Origin: Setophaga petechia
Taxonomy: Eukaryota; Chordata; Aves; Passeriformes; Parulidae
Length of the DNA: 64,000 nt
Direction: 5' to 3'
Assembly: GCA_024362935.1 (NCBI GenBank)
Contig: JANCRA010000011.1
Location: 3,162,001-3,226,000 of the forward strand
Notes under the pieces: model-generated
What the model was told of the DNA's origin: nothing
Database searches by the model: none
What the model saw: only the letters and a program-made list of their open reading frames with translations
Translations under genes and position numbers: made by a program
Shown: positions 39,901 to 52,726 of the stretch, in pieces
How positions within the stretch are numbered: position 1 is the stretch's first letter
Layout of the letters: the number at the start of each line of letters is the position of its first letter

Positions 39901-41325
39901 TTTCTCTTTTCCCAACTCAAATGAAAAAAGGCACACAAAACTTTTCTCATAAAGTAAAATAAACCAGCAAAAACAAATATTCAAATCATGTGTATTTTCT
40001 TGACTCAATACTTACATGAAATCAAATCTTAAAAAATTAATATTTATCATCACTCTATATTTTATCTAAATGCTTATTCTTAGTGAAATATTCACAGTTC
40101 TCTTATTCTCTATTCTAATTTCATCAAAATAGATTTGTTTATATAAGTGAACACATCTCAGTATCTTTTTTCTTGAACAAAAAAGCTAATCTACTGAGAG
40201 AAACTACTTCTGAAATGTATTCTATCTATGAAGAAGCCCCAAAACACACACCTAGGATCAATGCCTTTAATGTCAGGCACCAAAGCACTGTGATCTCCAG
40301 ATGTTACCAGAATATAGGATGGTCCAGAACCTTGGTGTACATGACAGCTCCCTTTGAGCTAACTTTCTGATCCTATAAAATATGTATAAAAGTTCAAAGT
40401 TATGTTAATCACTAAGGATACCAGAAGTGAAAAAGGAAATTATGTATAATCCAAATGCATGAAAAATATACTCAGAGAGTAAAAAATGGAAGGATCCTTA
40501 GATTGGGGCATCATATGGGTCTAAGACTATTTTCTATCTTCATTATAGACCAAAGCAATGGAGTAGAGTCTTCCTACACTATGAGATGACACTAATCAGG
40601 GACATATGGCAGGGGCACTGAGAGCACAATGAGAATTTGTCAAGTGATGTTCATCAATGAGATACTTGAAAAGACAACTCAGGATAATGATCAAGAGGTG
40701 CAAGCATTAACTACTACACCAAGGAAAAAATCAACTTCACATAAAAATCTGCTGCAATTGGAAATAAGTAACCATGTCTTTGGGTTCACAATGAAAAGAA
40801 ATGAGAGTTAAAGCTCTTATATTGCAGCAGGAATAGGGTAGATAAGATAAAAACCTTAAGCCCTAAGAATAGCACTGGGACAGGCCATCTGGTCTATAAT
40901 GTTTCCATTACAGTAAGTTTCAAGTTCAGCTTAAACAAATGTGAAAGAAATGACAGGGACATTGGCAAGACCATGCTGGAATCAAGAATATTTAGAGGTT
41001 CTGTAGAAACCTCCTTGCCAGTTCTGTGGTTCTTTGAAATCTCATCTGTTTGTGTGGCTTTCTGAAATAGCTGCTGAACAGACTAGAGATCATCTTTTCC
41101 TGGCAATTGGCTTGACCCATGGCTCCAGCCAAGTTTGGCCTGTGAGGCAGAGGGAAATTCAGGATCACTATTCCAAGCAAACCCTACAAATAGCAAGGAG
41201 ACACCAAATTTCTGGAGTAAACTTGTTCTATTTTATGAACAAGAGCTTTACATCAGAAAAATGTCCCACTCCTAAATATTTCACATGAACTGCAATCCAT
41301 ATCTGTGTGGAAAACAATTCTGCTT

Positions 41326-41355
41326 GTTATTCCTCTAGGAGTTATTCCTCTAGGA
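41326..41355 (+). repeat. Perfect 15-bp tandem duplication
   Basis: GTTATTCCTCTAGGA occurs twice head to tail without mismatch, followed by GTTAC. Being perfect, it is probably recent or maintained. Confidence 0.9.
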
Positions 41356-43704
41356 GTTACCCATTTAAGGAATGCAAGGCAAAAAACTCCTGAAAATCAC
41401 TTCTGTGACTTCACCAGATATAGCTTTGGGTTTTGTTTCTTCACATGTCTCTGATCAGAGATGGACAACTGAGCACTGTCCTTTCTCAGCCATCAACTCC
41501 CATTGTGCTTTAGTTGTTGTTGCTATGGGCTTGGATTTGGGGGGAAAAGGCAGGCAATTCAGACAACCCTTGTTTAGAATTCTTTAGAATTTAGAAACCA
41601 CCCTGTTTTAGAATTCTTCATAATAATCTTTGTCCTCAGAGAATTTAAGTTTTTCTGTCTCCTATCTCTAATTAACAACTCTAAGTTGTTTTCAGTATCT
41701 TTCAGGGGGTGAAGTGCTTGTGCACATCCCCAGAGGAATTTGGGATAGCTGTAAAATGCCAGTGCTCTGAACTCCCATGTCTTGCTTGTAGGACAGAGTA
41801 TCTACCCACTGAGAAATCAAGCTGCTCAACTTCTTTCTCCTCTACAATGCCACATTAATGGTTTTCAACTGCTTCGAATTTTAAATCCATAATCATTTTC
41901 TAACACACAGATTATCCCAACTGACAGCAAGTGGATAATCAAGTCCACTAACAACAAACTTGTGCTCCTAGTAGGAGATGAGCTGTACATTTTTAGGACA
42001 AATCCACAATCTCTCAGGAGTCAGTAGAGCAGAGTCTGAAAATCCCTAGCTTTCTTTACTTCAGCTTTCTTTAAAAACAACAGCAAGAACTACAAAAATT
42101 CTTCTGTCTCAGAAGGTCATTGCTTGTGTTTAACATAATTGATAGAACTGAACTGCAAAAGGAAAAGTGCCTATTTTCTTTGGTTGATTTCCAAGGCTCC
42201 ACATGACAATTGAGACAGAGCTCTGTCATGGGCACTGAAAACAGCTGAGAGCTGTGAACAGACTGGCCCTGATGTTTAAGTAAATCTTAATTAGGTTTTC
42301 TGCCTCTTTGGATGGGGAATTCCAATAAACTGCTTCTCTTGTGTTGAGATTCATGCTTTGTCCTTGCAGAGAGATTTGTTTATGTGCCCCTAAAACACAT
42401 ATAGAGGAAGCTTATGCTTCCACCTAGGCTGCTCCTTCCTTTACACACTGCAACATTTGCTCAGGTGAAGCTCTTATGCTAAATAGCTGCAAGGTCTGAT
42501 GAATCCAGTAGAAGATGAACCAGCTTAATTAGGAAGGTAATGATGACTCCTTCCTCTTTATTGCACCTTATAGACAGAAGGGAACTCACAAGCAGCCCTT
42601 GGGTAACTGTTATCATTAGTGAAACTGAGGAACTATAAAGTGTTCGGTGATTATGGCAGATGATGACAGAGACAGAACAGTAACTCTGTACCTTCTCTCC
42701 TATGCAGCCCATGATCCTTTCTTGAAGATTTGCCAACACAAAATATGAATGCATATTCAGTTTCTTTCACACTTAAGTATTTTTCTGTGGTCTGAATTGA
42801 CCATGTCGGATTTGATTGAAATTGTTACATTAAAACACATATAATATCACTGGAAAGGGATTTATGGGAAAAATAAATTGGTATTCAATAAATTCTGCTC
42901 TTCAGAAATTCAATTGCACTGTAGGCCCAATCTGTAGAATGAGTTTTGAAGACAAACACTTAGAAAGGTTCCAATTCTGTGGTTTATAAATGTTAACAAT
43001 GTCCTGGAAAGGCTGCCACTGGAATAATTTTGAACCTGCTCTTTTGAAGAAGATGTCTTTATAAATTATTTCTGAGCTTTGTACTCATTCAGTTTGGACT
43101 ACTATCAAAAGCATTCTTCAAAGGCCTCAGACATTTACATCTATAATGTCACCTGCAAATGAAAGTGTGTTGTGTTTGCTGCTTCTGGAAGGAACAAGTT
43201 TTCTGATTAATATCTAAAACTCTGTCACTAAAAAGTATTCAGATCCTGAATCAAAATCATACTTGGTTCAAATCTCCAGTGTGCTCTGCACAGTCACCTG
43301 AGATGTTTCTACAGCCTCCTTTCCATGTAAAACTTGTGGAACTTTGGGGAGAAAACTGCTGTGGAAGTGTTATATTATTTGCTATATTAGCTATAATAAG
43401 CAATGAAAGAATACTAAGAAATTTCTGTAGCTTAAAATTAAAAACTCTCAGGTCTCTGCATGGCAGCAGAATTGGAAAGACAGGGGAAGAGGTACTGCTC
43501 ATGATATAGGAAAATGAAGTCAGGGATTACTTAGCCAAATAGGGCAAATAAAAATCAGTGTTGCTGGATGCATTGCTTGGGGGAACTGACCAATGCCACT
43601 GGGAAGTTGCTATCTATCATCTAGGAAAAGTTGTGGCAATTAGGGGAAGACCCCAATGACTGAAAAAAGGCAAATGTTATACCTGTTTAAAATCTAAAGC
43701 AGCA

Positions 43705-44174
43705 GGATCCAGAAGCTTGTCTAGAGGCAGCCACAAAGCTGACTGGAGGGATGGTGCACCTCTCCTACAAGGAAAGGCTGAAAGATTGGGATTGTTCAGC
43801 CTGGAAAAGAGGAACCCTTGGGGTGACATAATTGTGGCCTTCCAGTACCTGAAGGTAGCCTACAAGAAAGATGGAGTGGTACTTTCTACTACAGCATGTA
43901 GTGACAGGAAAAGGGGGAACAGATTCAAACTGAAATAGAGTAAGTTTAGATGAGATATTAGGAAGAAATTCTTTTTGCTCTGAAGGTTGTGAGGCACTGG
44001 CACAGGCTGCCCAGAGAAGTTGTGGATGTTCCCATCCCTTGAAGTGTTCAAGGGCTCTGAGCAACCTGACCTAGTGAGAAGTGTCCCTGATCGTGGTGCA
44101 AGGGTTGAAACTTGATGATCTTTAAGGTCCCCTTCCACATAAACTATTCTATAATCCTGTGATTATCCTATGAA
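43705..44174 (+). mobile_element. CR1 LINE 3' end, plus strand
   Basis: This is about 470 bp of the terminal part of a CR1 element. It encodes GLFSLEKR near 43788-43812 and FQYLKVAYKKDG after it. It continues with the conserved GAGGCACTGGCACAGGCTGC segment and ends with CCCTTCCACATAAACTATTCTATAATCC and a CTATGA-type tail. It is 5'-truncated, as CR1 copies usually are, and diverged. It lies in the last CPQ intron, antisense to the gene. The left boundary is accurate to perhaps 20 bp. Confidence 0.92.
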
Positions 44175-44214
44175 CTATAAACTAGAAAAACTCAGTCCCC
44201 AGGAAAACTATGGA

Positions 44215-44450
44215 CTGGAGGAGTGGAATAAAAGTGGGTGGAAAACAGCCCGGATGGCTGGGGCCAAAGGGTCACCATCAGCAGTTTGAGCAGCTGGTTA
44301 TGAGCAGTGTGACGCACAGGGGTCCCTGCCAGGTCAGCAGCCTTTGCATCCTCAGCAATGATCCAGATGACAGGGGTGGCCTGTATCTTCCTAAAATCTG
44401 TGAAAGGAGCAGCTCTGTATGCTGGAAGGCAGAGTTGCTGTTCGGAGAGC
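44215..44450 (+). mobile_element. Possible decayed CR1 reverse-transcriptase fragment
   Basis: Immediately after the CR1 3' end at 44174, the plus strand shows weak frame-shifting similarity to the CR1 reverse-transcriptase region. It has GGATGGCTGGGGCCAAAGGGT (compare the DGxAQRV region), CAGGGGTCCCTGCCAGGTCAGC (compare GVPQGS), and SNDPDDRGGL (compare the NDLDDG segment). I have not aligned it and it could be chance similarity or another repeat family. The open frame 44210-44617 runs through it but shows no protein I recognise. Confidence 0.35.
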
Positions 44451-47400
44451 TCAAAATCCAGAAGTGGGCTGACGTGGACTTCAGAAAACTCATCAAAGAC
44501 AAAACCAAACCTGTATTAACCCATGGCCACAGAACTGGTGAGAGGTGCACCAGCAGTTCTGTAGAACATGAGCTGCTGTGCAAGAGGCACCATCAAAACC
44601 TTGTGGCAATGAGGTAATGTAGGGCCCTCTTTGGAAACAGGGCAGCCAGTGGGTCCAAGGAAGTGATATTTTCTAAATATTACACTATTTGTGACTCCAG
44701 AGCAAAAAAAGGTGTGAACAAACTGGCCAGAGGAGACATAATCATGCTGGCTGATCAGCTTGTTCTCATAATTCTTTATCAATCCAATATAGCAATTACA
44801 TCATCTGTGTTCTGCTCTAGTTTTAAACTTGACTCCAAACCAACGGAAACTCTAAATAGTTGAGGATGAAGCAAGCCCTGAGGAATCCTATTAGAAACAC
44901 TCATCATGTGACTTCATATAGGAAAGTACTTGGAGAGCTGCAAGCCAGACCTTAATACATTCAACCTCTGTCCCTTCCAACAAGAGTAGTATACATGTGG
45001 TCTTCCTGGAATGCTACTAAATGCTTTGTTTTTATTCAGCTTTTAATACTGATGCCATAACAATTTGTTTTCCAGGAATGAAATCTATGAAATCCACAGA
45101 TAATTCTGCTGTTGTTACTAACAACCATTCTAGGTCATTATATGTTTGGTGAGAAATCTCACAACATTTCCATCCCATCAATGTGTCTTATTTTTCATAC
45201 AGTGAGATTTCTAAAGGTAAACAAATACATAAATTGTGGAAAGTATCTTATTTTACTTCCTCACTTTTTTCCATTGGCAAGCATCTCCAAATTCCTTACA
45301 GAACTCTGACTAAACTCTTTTTTTATTATTATGTTTTCTTTCTGTTTACTTAATTATTTGCATAAGCTTCACCGAAGCCAAGGACAGTTCTAGGAATAAG
45401 GCTTGACTAATTTGTACTTCCAAAATGCCTATTTAACATGTTAACACTGAGCTCTGTGTGCTAATGTAGAACACTTGTTTTTTAGGGACAACAAATGGCA
45501 AATACTTTCATCTGAAAAAGAATATTCCCACCCACAGAAACAGAATTCAGCTTTCCTAAGCAGCAAACAATAGAGAATTAAGATGTCTCTCAGAGGCACA
45601 GCCAGAATAAAAACAACCACACCCCACATCCAAATGAGATCCTCAGTTAGATATTTTCAGTGTTTCTTTTCTGAGACAAAGTATATTCTGATACTAAAAA
45701 GGTGAGCTGGAGAAGCAAATTTATTGATGTTTTTTGAGATGTTTAGGAATTGCATATGCTTCCAGGAAGCACCTATTTATTAAAAGGGTCACTTATGCCA
45801 ATCCATCTCATGTAAGTTTTTGAAGAGTAAGTACCTAAAAGGAAAGAAGAAATATAAACTTAGTGATATTCAAAGGAAGAAGACTGACAAAATAAGAGAA
45901 AGAAGTCCACTAGCCAAAAAGTGCAAGAACCATTACAATTTATGATTTTACTTTAAATACCCCAATTTAAACTTTCATTACTAGATTAATGAGCTTATAT
46001 AATTAGTACTGGGTTGAAAGCACTGGGACAGTTTTACTTCTAGGATCCTAAAAGCCAATCAGAATGTCAGGGTTTCAAACTAATTTATTGTAATATTAGT
46101 ACAAGATTATTTTAAAGCTGTCTTGCCTAAGTTTATTAAAAAACAAATTTTTAGAGCCATGGAATATCAGCTACCTCACCCATGTACTGTAATTCTTTAC
46201 TTGTGACCACCAAGAAAACTTTGCCAAATAAAATGCATCACAGATACTGAAAAGAATACCTAGAAATAAAATAAGAAATTGAGCAATGTGTTTAGAAGTT
46301 CAGCAATGTATGATAGCATTTTGCAAATATTTTTGGTTTCACAGTTCAATTTTCCTCTGGGATCGGCAAGTTAATGATAGTTCTATTTTTGTAACTGTAA
46401 TTAGGATTATCTAAATGTTGTACAAATGAAACACCAGAGTTTATGATATTAAAAAAGCTACTCTGAAATGGGTGAGGCTTAAATAGAAAGAAGCATTTCA
46501 TTATGAAAATGCTTGTAATATTTACTTGCAGATTCACAGATATTTTAAGGCCAGCAAAAGCCATTACCATCACACCTTCTGAGTAACACATGGCAGAGAA
46601 TTTCATCTTCTATCTACTGCATCAAGCCCATCCCTTCTGCTTGAATTACCTTGTACTTTTTGAAGGACACCTAAGTCTTCTTTTACACATTCAAAATGAC
46701 AGAGAATTCACCAAGTTTGCAACGTTCTTCTAGAGTTTGCTAATGTTATTGGAAGAAGGAGTTTGCTTTCATCCACTTTGACTTTGTTTAGACTCAAATA
46801 GCCTGAATTGCTAATGAGAAATATAATACAAAAGCCCTCTTAAAACTACCAGGAAAATTTGCATTCAGGCACTGTGCCTAATTGCCCAACTCCATCCCTC
46901 TCTCCAACAGTATTATCCCAGATGCATTTTTGCATGGTCTGTGTCTAGTCTATGTGAAACAAAAATACCCTTGCAAATCTGATGCTTCCTGTTAATGATT
47001 AGAAATAGACAATACTCCATTGTGCCAAAGCAAGACTAAACCAAGCAGAGCAAAGGCGGAAGGAATTGTATGCAAAGTATTGTCAAATTTGTCTGGTAGT
47101 CTAAGAGCACAACTTATAAGAAAATGTTATAAGTTACAGACTATTTATTTCATTAAATGATTATTCTCAAAGACTTTATTAAAAACAGAGAAGGTCATAT
47201 GAAAGGCTAATATAACTGAGATAGTATATTAAACTATGTGCCTTTTAAGGAATTGACCTCCATAAAAAGTTGCAACATATTAAATTTATTTAATTACTCA
47301 GAGTAATTTCTAATTTCAAAAGCCCATTTTATTGGAACAATGATAAATTAGAGAATAGATGAATTATTTTACAGATTAATACACACAGTTCTTTCTGCAA

Positions 47401-47458
47401 TCAAGATTTTAAATGGGTCTAATAGCCTTAGCACTAACAGTAGGTTCCTAAAGTGCCA

Positions 47459-47474
47459 AGCAATTATAATTGCT
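47459..47474. repeat. 16-bp perfect palindrome
   Basis: AGCAATTATAATTGCT equals its own reverse complement. The centre is a pair of ATTA/TAAT-type cores. Confidence 0.9.
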
Positions 47475-50170
47475 CTCTTAGCATACTGGTTTAATTTAAT
47501 ACCACCCAAGTTGCAAATGATTTGGCTTTTGTAGTGGAACACACTCATTCACCATGATGATAAATATGAATTTATGAATGATAAAATAAGATATTTAAAA
47601 GGAAAAGAGTGCCCCAGAAAAAGCAATACCATATTGGTAATTATGAGACAACAGTTCTGGTATATCTCAGACTTACTGAGATCAAGACTGAGGCAAGACA
47701 TGCATGTACACCATGAGTCCTTTAGCCCTCATTTCCACATGCAAATAGTAGTTTGTGTTGGCATTGTGCTCAACAGATGTCCAGAGCAGCGGGAACTCAG
47801 CAAATAAAAAAATGTAGTACCTATGGAGTACCTAAAGTTACCTAGATACTTATAACAGTGTCCCTAAAGTTCAGTTCTGTGAGTAGTGTTCAGCAGTTTT
47901 GTCCAGCTCTTTGCTTTTTGCAAGGGAGAAGACATTTGCCTTGAGTTCGTCATTTTGTCGAATACATGTGATTTCCTGTGCTAAAATCTCAAACTGCAAG
48001 AGACACAAATGCTACCTAGTCAAGTGAAGAAGTTTAAAGCATCCTGTTCAGAGATGTTTTCCCCCGCTGCTCTCATCTTATAGGAAGGTTTTGTCAAGTG
48101 CAACGCCTCTTACTCCTGCAGCATCAAATCCAAGGCTTTTCAGCATTGGCTTATGAAGCCCTAGACTGTACATCTGATATTTCTTCTGGGTTTACTCTTT
48201 TGGAAATAAAAAGAAGCTTAAAACTGGATCCAAAGAACCTGCCCGAGCCTGTGGGCAGTACAAACCAGGTAATCTGACAGGCAGCATTTCAAGCATCACA
48301 GTGCAGAATCACTTCCAAACAATGACACAGCCAAGAATGAACAGAAGTTATTCACTTGTAATTTGGGAAAGAGAGTTTGCTCACTTCTTTATATCCAGCT
48401 GGCAACCTCAAGTCCAGGAGTTTTCCTGCTATGCTGCTTTCTCAGACATGTCCCTGGCTGACACTGAGCAGAGGAGCAGGCTTGGCACCAGTGTGGCAGC
48501 AGGCTTGCACCTGAGTTTGGTGCTACAGAGATGATGGGGACAGGGGTAAGAGAGGGCAGCGTGCTCCAGAAATGGGGTAGATTTAACCTCTTACATAATA
48601 CAAACGGAAATAATCCGAGTCAAAATCCGGTGTCTCAGGCCAAAATACAGCATATTTCAGATGAAGGCATTAAAAAAGCAATATGAAAATGTAACAATGA
48701 GAGAAATTATATATTATAGCCTTTGTTTGCCACATCTGAATGACTAATAGATTGGGTTAGCAATGAATTTTTGATTTCTGAAGAAGCATTAATTTTAAAT
48801 GGACTACTGGTTTATTAATTTCCTGAAGAACAATTCTTCCTATATGCAGTGTAAAAAAAAAATCAAATCACTGTGGAGACAGAGAAACACAAACAAACAT
48901 CAAGTCTCAAAGTAATAGGGTAAAAGGAGTTTCACCTTTAGGCCACCGGTTGATTTTTGAAAGAGGAATTGAACATGCCTTCAGGGAGTTGTTTGATGTC
49001 CTGGGTCAGCTTGATCTCAAATACAGCTTAGTACCTAACAGACAAGCTTTCACATTGTAAGCACTGCAGCAACAGATAAACACCCTGACAAGCAGAAAGG
49101 AGCATCCTTGAACCAGTTTTCCTGGAAATAATGTGTCACAACAGCCACTCCTTTGCAAAAATACAAAAACGCCTGTTTTCCATCTCCCCAAACACCTAAA
49201 GCTGAACTAATGTTTACTGGATTCCATAGTACAAATAAAACCACTTCATCCCCCCCTTCTCAGATTCTTGCAGAGAAGGCTGATCCAGACCCAGGGCTGT
49301 TACCTTAGGAACTGCTCTCAATCACATTCAAAGCATTTTGGTCATCATCAAGTATCTGTGATCATCAGACACTTCACTTTTTCAACAAGAATATCCCAGC
49401 ACTGATTTAGCAGGGCTTGCTTAATAATTTTTAACCCTTTCAGACACTGAGGAAACCTGTTGTGAAACAGTATGCTAACAAACCAAATAAATAAAGCCAA
49501 TCGACATATCTTCCCATTATATCTGCAAATTCTAGCCAAACTTAAGTGGGATTTAGTGTTGCAAAGGAACAGCTTTATGTGCCATTATCTGGATACATCC
49601 CTAATAAAAACAAAAAAATTGAATTGAACCCTTTTAAAGAAAGATGAGGATGATAATTGCATAATTATTAAATAACCAGTCTTAGAATCAATGGTCACCT
49701 CAAACTGTAAAACCACATCATAAAATACAACACCACAAACCGCCCCCCTTTCCTCTGATTTATGCTTAATGAAAAGGCAAAACAAATGTTATACAAATAC
49801 TTTCAGTAGCTGAAAACTGGCTATCAGTGCAAAACCACAACTACAGACATTCCTCACTGCTGGGCTGAACTGTTCTCAAAACAATCCAATCTAAAGGCCA
49901 CTGACAAATATTTCTGACATTCTGCAGTCACAAAGAATTAGAGTGCTGTGTTTGGTGCGGATCACATTGCTTCTGCTTTAGAGGTATTATTTAGGCTTCA
50001 GTCTATGGTTTGCTAAGGACTCTGAACTCATGGCCTCTCTCATCCTAAAATCTCAGAATAATCACTGCTGTTTAGTAGCATTTCATTGCATGTCCATCAA
50101 AAATAAACATGCTCAAAATAGCACAGATTAAGAAGCTACAGTCTCTTTGCCTATCTCAGCTATGAACAGT

Positions 50171-50199
50171 TCTGAAAAACACATTTAGTGTTTTTCAGA
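50171..50199. repeat. Perfect hairpin, 12-bp arms, 5-nt loop
   Basis: TCTGAAAAACAC (50171-50182) and GTGTTTTTCAGA (50188-50199) are exact reverse complements around ATTTA. Confidence 0.92.
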
Positions 50200-52411
50200 T
50201 CTTTCAGACCAAAAGATGCGGGAGGAGAAAAATATTAAGAGCATCTAATAAGGTGAGTCCTAGAATCTAGTTCACACTGAAAAGGGGAAAACTCAGAAGA
50301 AATTATGTCAGAAACCATTCTTACTGTTCAAGAAGTACACCATATTTTCTCTCCCTGTTGCAGAAACAAAGCCACCAAGTATATTTTCAAGAAAATATTT
50401 AAATAAAATTGATGAAGTGTCAACACTTGACTGCTTGTTTAAATTGAACATAATTATAAAAGCTGTTACAGAGTGTTCAATTTGTTTCAATGTTATTATA
50501 TATCATAAAAGCTCATTCAAGCAGGGAGAATAGTGCGGACAAGGCATGAAGATTAGAAGATGTCTCAGACTTCTCCTTGGAACAGCATGAAATATAATCT
50601 AAAGCAGCCAAAATTCTTTTAGTGGAGCTAATTTCTTTTCACTGGAGCTTTATGAAGAAAAGAATCAGTGTTCCTTTATGCTGCAAGAACACTTTGCTAT
50701 TTGTTTAACAGGAAGTTAAATGAACCAAAGCTACAGACAGAAAAAAAAAAAATCCACCATCAATTAATGTGACAAATTCTTAATAGGAAAATATATCAGA
50801 TTTATTTAAAAACTGAAGTCTTGGTTCTGGTGTTTCTGTGTTTTCCCAAGGTCGAACTTATAGCCCCAATGTTTATATTTTTCATAGTTTATGCTTTCTG
50901 AGGAGTACAGATGTCCGTGGGAGAGGGCTTTTTCCTGCATTGCTCCTGCTGAGTAGCCCAAAGACTATCAAGAGGACCATGGAAAGCTGTAGCTGCTTAT
51001 GCTCCAGGTGCACCACAGCTGATCAGAAGTGGTGTACAAGAGCTCAATACCCACTGCCATCACAAGCACCACTCATATTATCAACTGAAAATAAGGCATT
51101 TGAATGTTAAATTTTTCTCTCTTCTTCCATAATCTGTCACATTCAGACGGGAAGCACAAGCAAGTCCCGAAGGACCCCCTGGAATGATCCTAGCACCTTA
51201 CCTAGGAAATACTTCTGATACCCTTGCATTTTCTAAACATAGGCTGAGTAGTGAGTTCTTACATTCCAGCTAAAACACAGATATGTTGGTCTGAAATTCT
51301 GGACCAGACATCTTTACACAGGCACTTCCAGGCTCTGGAGGATGATGCTTGGCCACAGCCTCTCAGTAGTGCTTACAGTCTCTCCAATCTCAACTCAGCA
51401 CACCATTGTCACAGCTGCATGCCATGGTACTGAACCAATTCCACTTCACCCAGAGAGCAGGACAAAAGCTGAATTCCTAACTGTTTAATAATATCCATCA
51501 TCCATACTTCTTGCCCACTATACATATTTTGGTTTCAAAATTAGACATCCATACGTTTATCGAAGCAGTCAACTTTATGGTATCTCTGTGCACCCTGAGT
51601 GTGAAGCAAGGGGTTCTGACCATAAATAAGAATAATATATTCTGTGATTCACTCTCTTCCACAAGGTAAAAAACAGCAGTTAATTAAATATTAAAAGATT
51701 CTAAGCATATAGTAGTAAGTAGTAAAACTAGCATGAGAAATGTGCCTGCCTATTTCAGCCATAAAACACAGGAGAAAACCTTAAAATTTAAAACTGATCA
51801 TAACTTTTTTAATACCACTGTTATGAAACTTTCCTTTCTACTATTATTCAAATGGAAATACACTCAGGCTAGCCTCTGGTTGGGATTCTTGTGCTCTGAA
51901 AGCCTCTGTGCTAGTGTGGGGGTCTCCTGCATGGAGGTGCTGCCAGTGGTGGATCTCTCTCACAGCTCACAAGATTCTTTGCCAAGAAGCTACTCCTCAT
52001 TTGAAGACAGATAAAATCCTCAAAACAAACCCCTAAAATACTTCAAACTTTTCAGAATTCTACCCCTTTATCACACCCTAATGACTCATAGCTTTTTTAA
52101 TGTCACATCTCAAAAATCTTGTTTCTCCAGCATATAAAACAGAGAGAAAAAGCCCAGAATTTCAAAGTAAAACTAATAATAATTAAAAAAATATTTCTTC
52201 TCTATTGGAGAATTACCCTCTGCCTTGGTTTACTATTTATAAACCACCAGTCTGGGATTAATTATTATAAATCCTTAAAGCCGAAAAGAAGATTTTAGGC
52301 ATTTTATTCTACGTATAATCTATACCATTATTAAACTGCAGCTCAAATGGACTTTATGTCCTATTTCTATTGGTCACTTTTTAACATTTATGCATTTTAC
52401 CTACGGTAAAT

Positions 52412-52417
52412 TTTATT
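52412..52417 (-). terminator. Possible intronic polyadenylation hexamer in the last CPQ intron
   Basis: AATAAA on the minus strand lies about 110 nt past the donor of the penultimate CPQ exon. If the donor were skipped, the reading frame would stay open to the TAA at 52397-52399, just past this hexamer. AATAAA is frequent in AT-rich DNA, so use of the site is unproven. Confidence 0.15.
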
Positions 52418-52524
52418 CCCTGGGAGAAAGAATTTCTTAGTACTCTGAAAGGACAGGACCACCCATCTGGCGTGGCAGGGCTGAGTGGGAGCAGTGTCCC
52501 CTGCCAGGCTCCAGGGACACTCAC

Positions 52525-52726
52525 CAGGCACCCCGTCCCTCATCCAGTAAGCGATGTCTGTTCCATCTGCAGGCTCGAAAACATCCGTAGCATTGATGGG
52601 CTGCAGCAGACTCATGATCTCTTTCACAATGTCCCGGGCTTCAGCACTGCCAGAAAAACCCAGCCCAGATGGCTGGAAGGTGCCCTCATCAGACTCCATA
52701 ACAATATCAAAGTTGGAGATATTTTC
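52525..52726 (-). CDS. CPQ: CPQ coding exon, penultimate (metal-binding Asp exon)
   Basis: This 202-nt exon encodes 67 full codons plus one base, in phase 0 at the start and phase 1 at the end. It begins ENISNFDIVMESD directly after TTTAG. The Asp of MESD corresponds to the zinc-binding Asp364 of human CPQ by my count. It continues with GTFQPSGLGFSGS, then a helix-like SLLQPINATDVF, then GTDIAYW, and ends at GVP plus a G before the GTGAGT donor. Two N-glycosylation sequons are visible, NIS and NAT. The second human sequon just after NIS (NYS) is NFD here and so is absent. The exon is intact. The next exon completes the split glycine codon, giving GVPGAS. Confidence 0.96.

Larger units (their letters stand above)
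25267..52524 (-). other. CPQ: CPQ last intron (27,258 bp)
   Basis: This phase-1 intron has donor GTGAGTGTC at 52524 and acceptor TTTTTCTCTGTAG ending at 25267. Most of it is AT-rich unique sequence without recognisable genes. Named contents are a CR1 3' fragment (about 28772-28950), a CR1 3' end (about 43705-44174) with a possible older CR1 fragment beside it (about 44215-44450), a GTT microsatellite (27985-28015), A-rich runs at 29567-29582 and 36350-36362, a 15-bp tandem duplication (41326-41355), and several strong inverted repeats. No microRNA or nested gene could be supported. Confidence 0.9.

Noticed and set aside
44210..44617. 135-codon plus-strand open frame
   Set aside because: It overlaps the probable decayed CR1 fragment and shows no intact domain.
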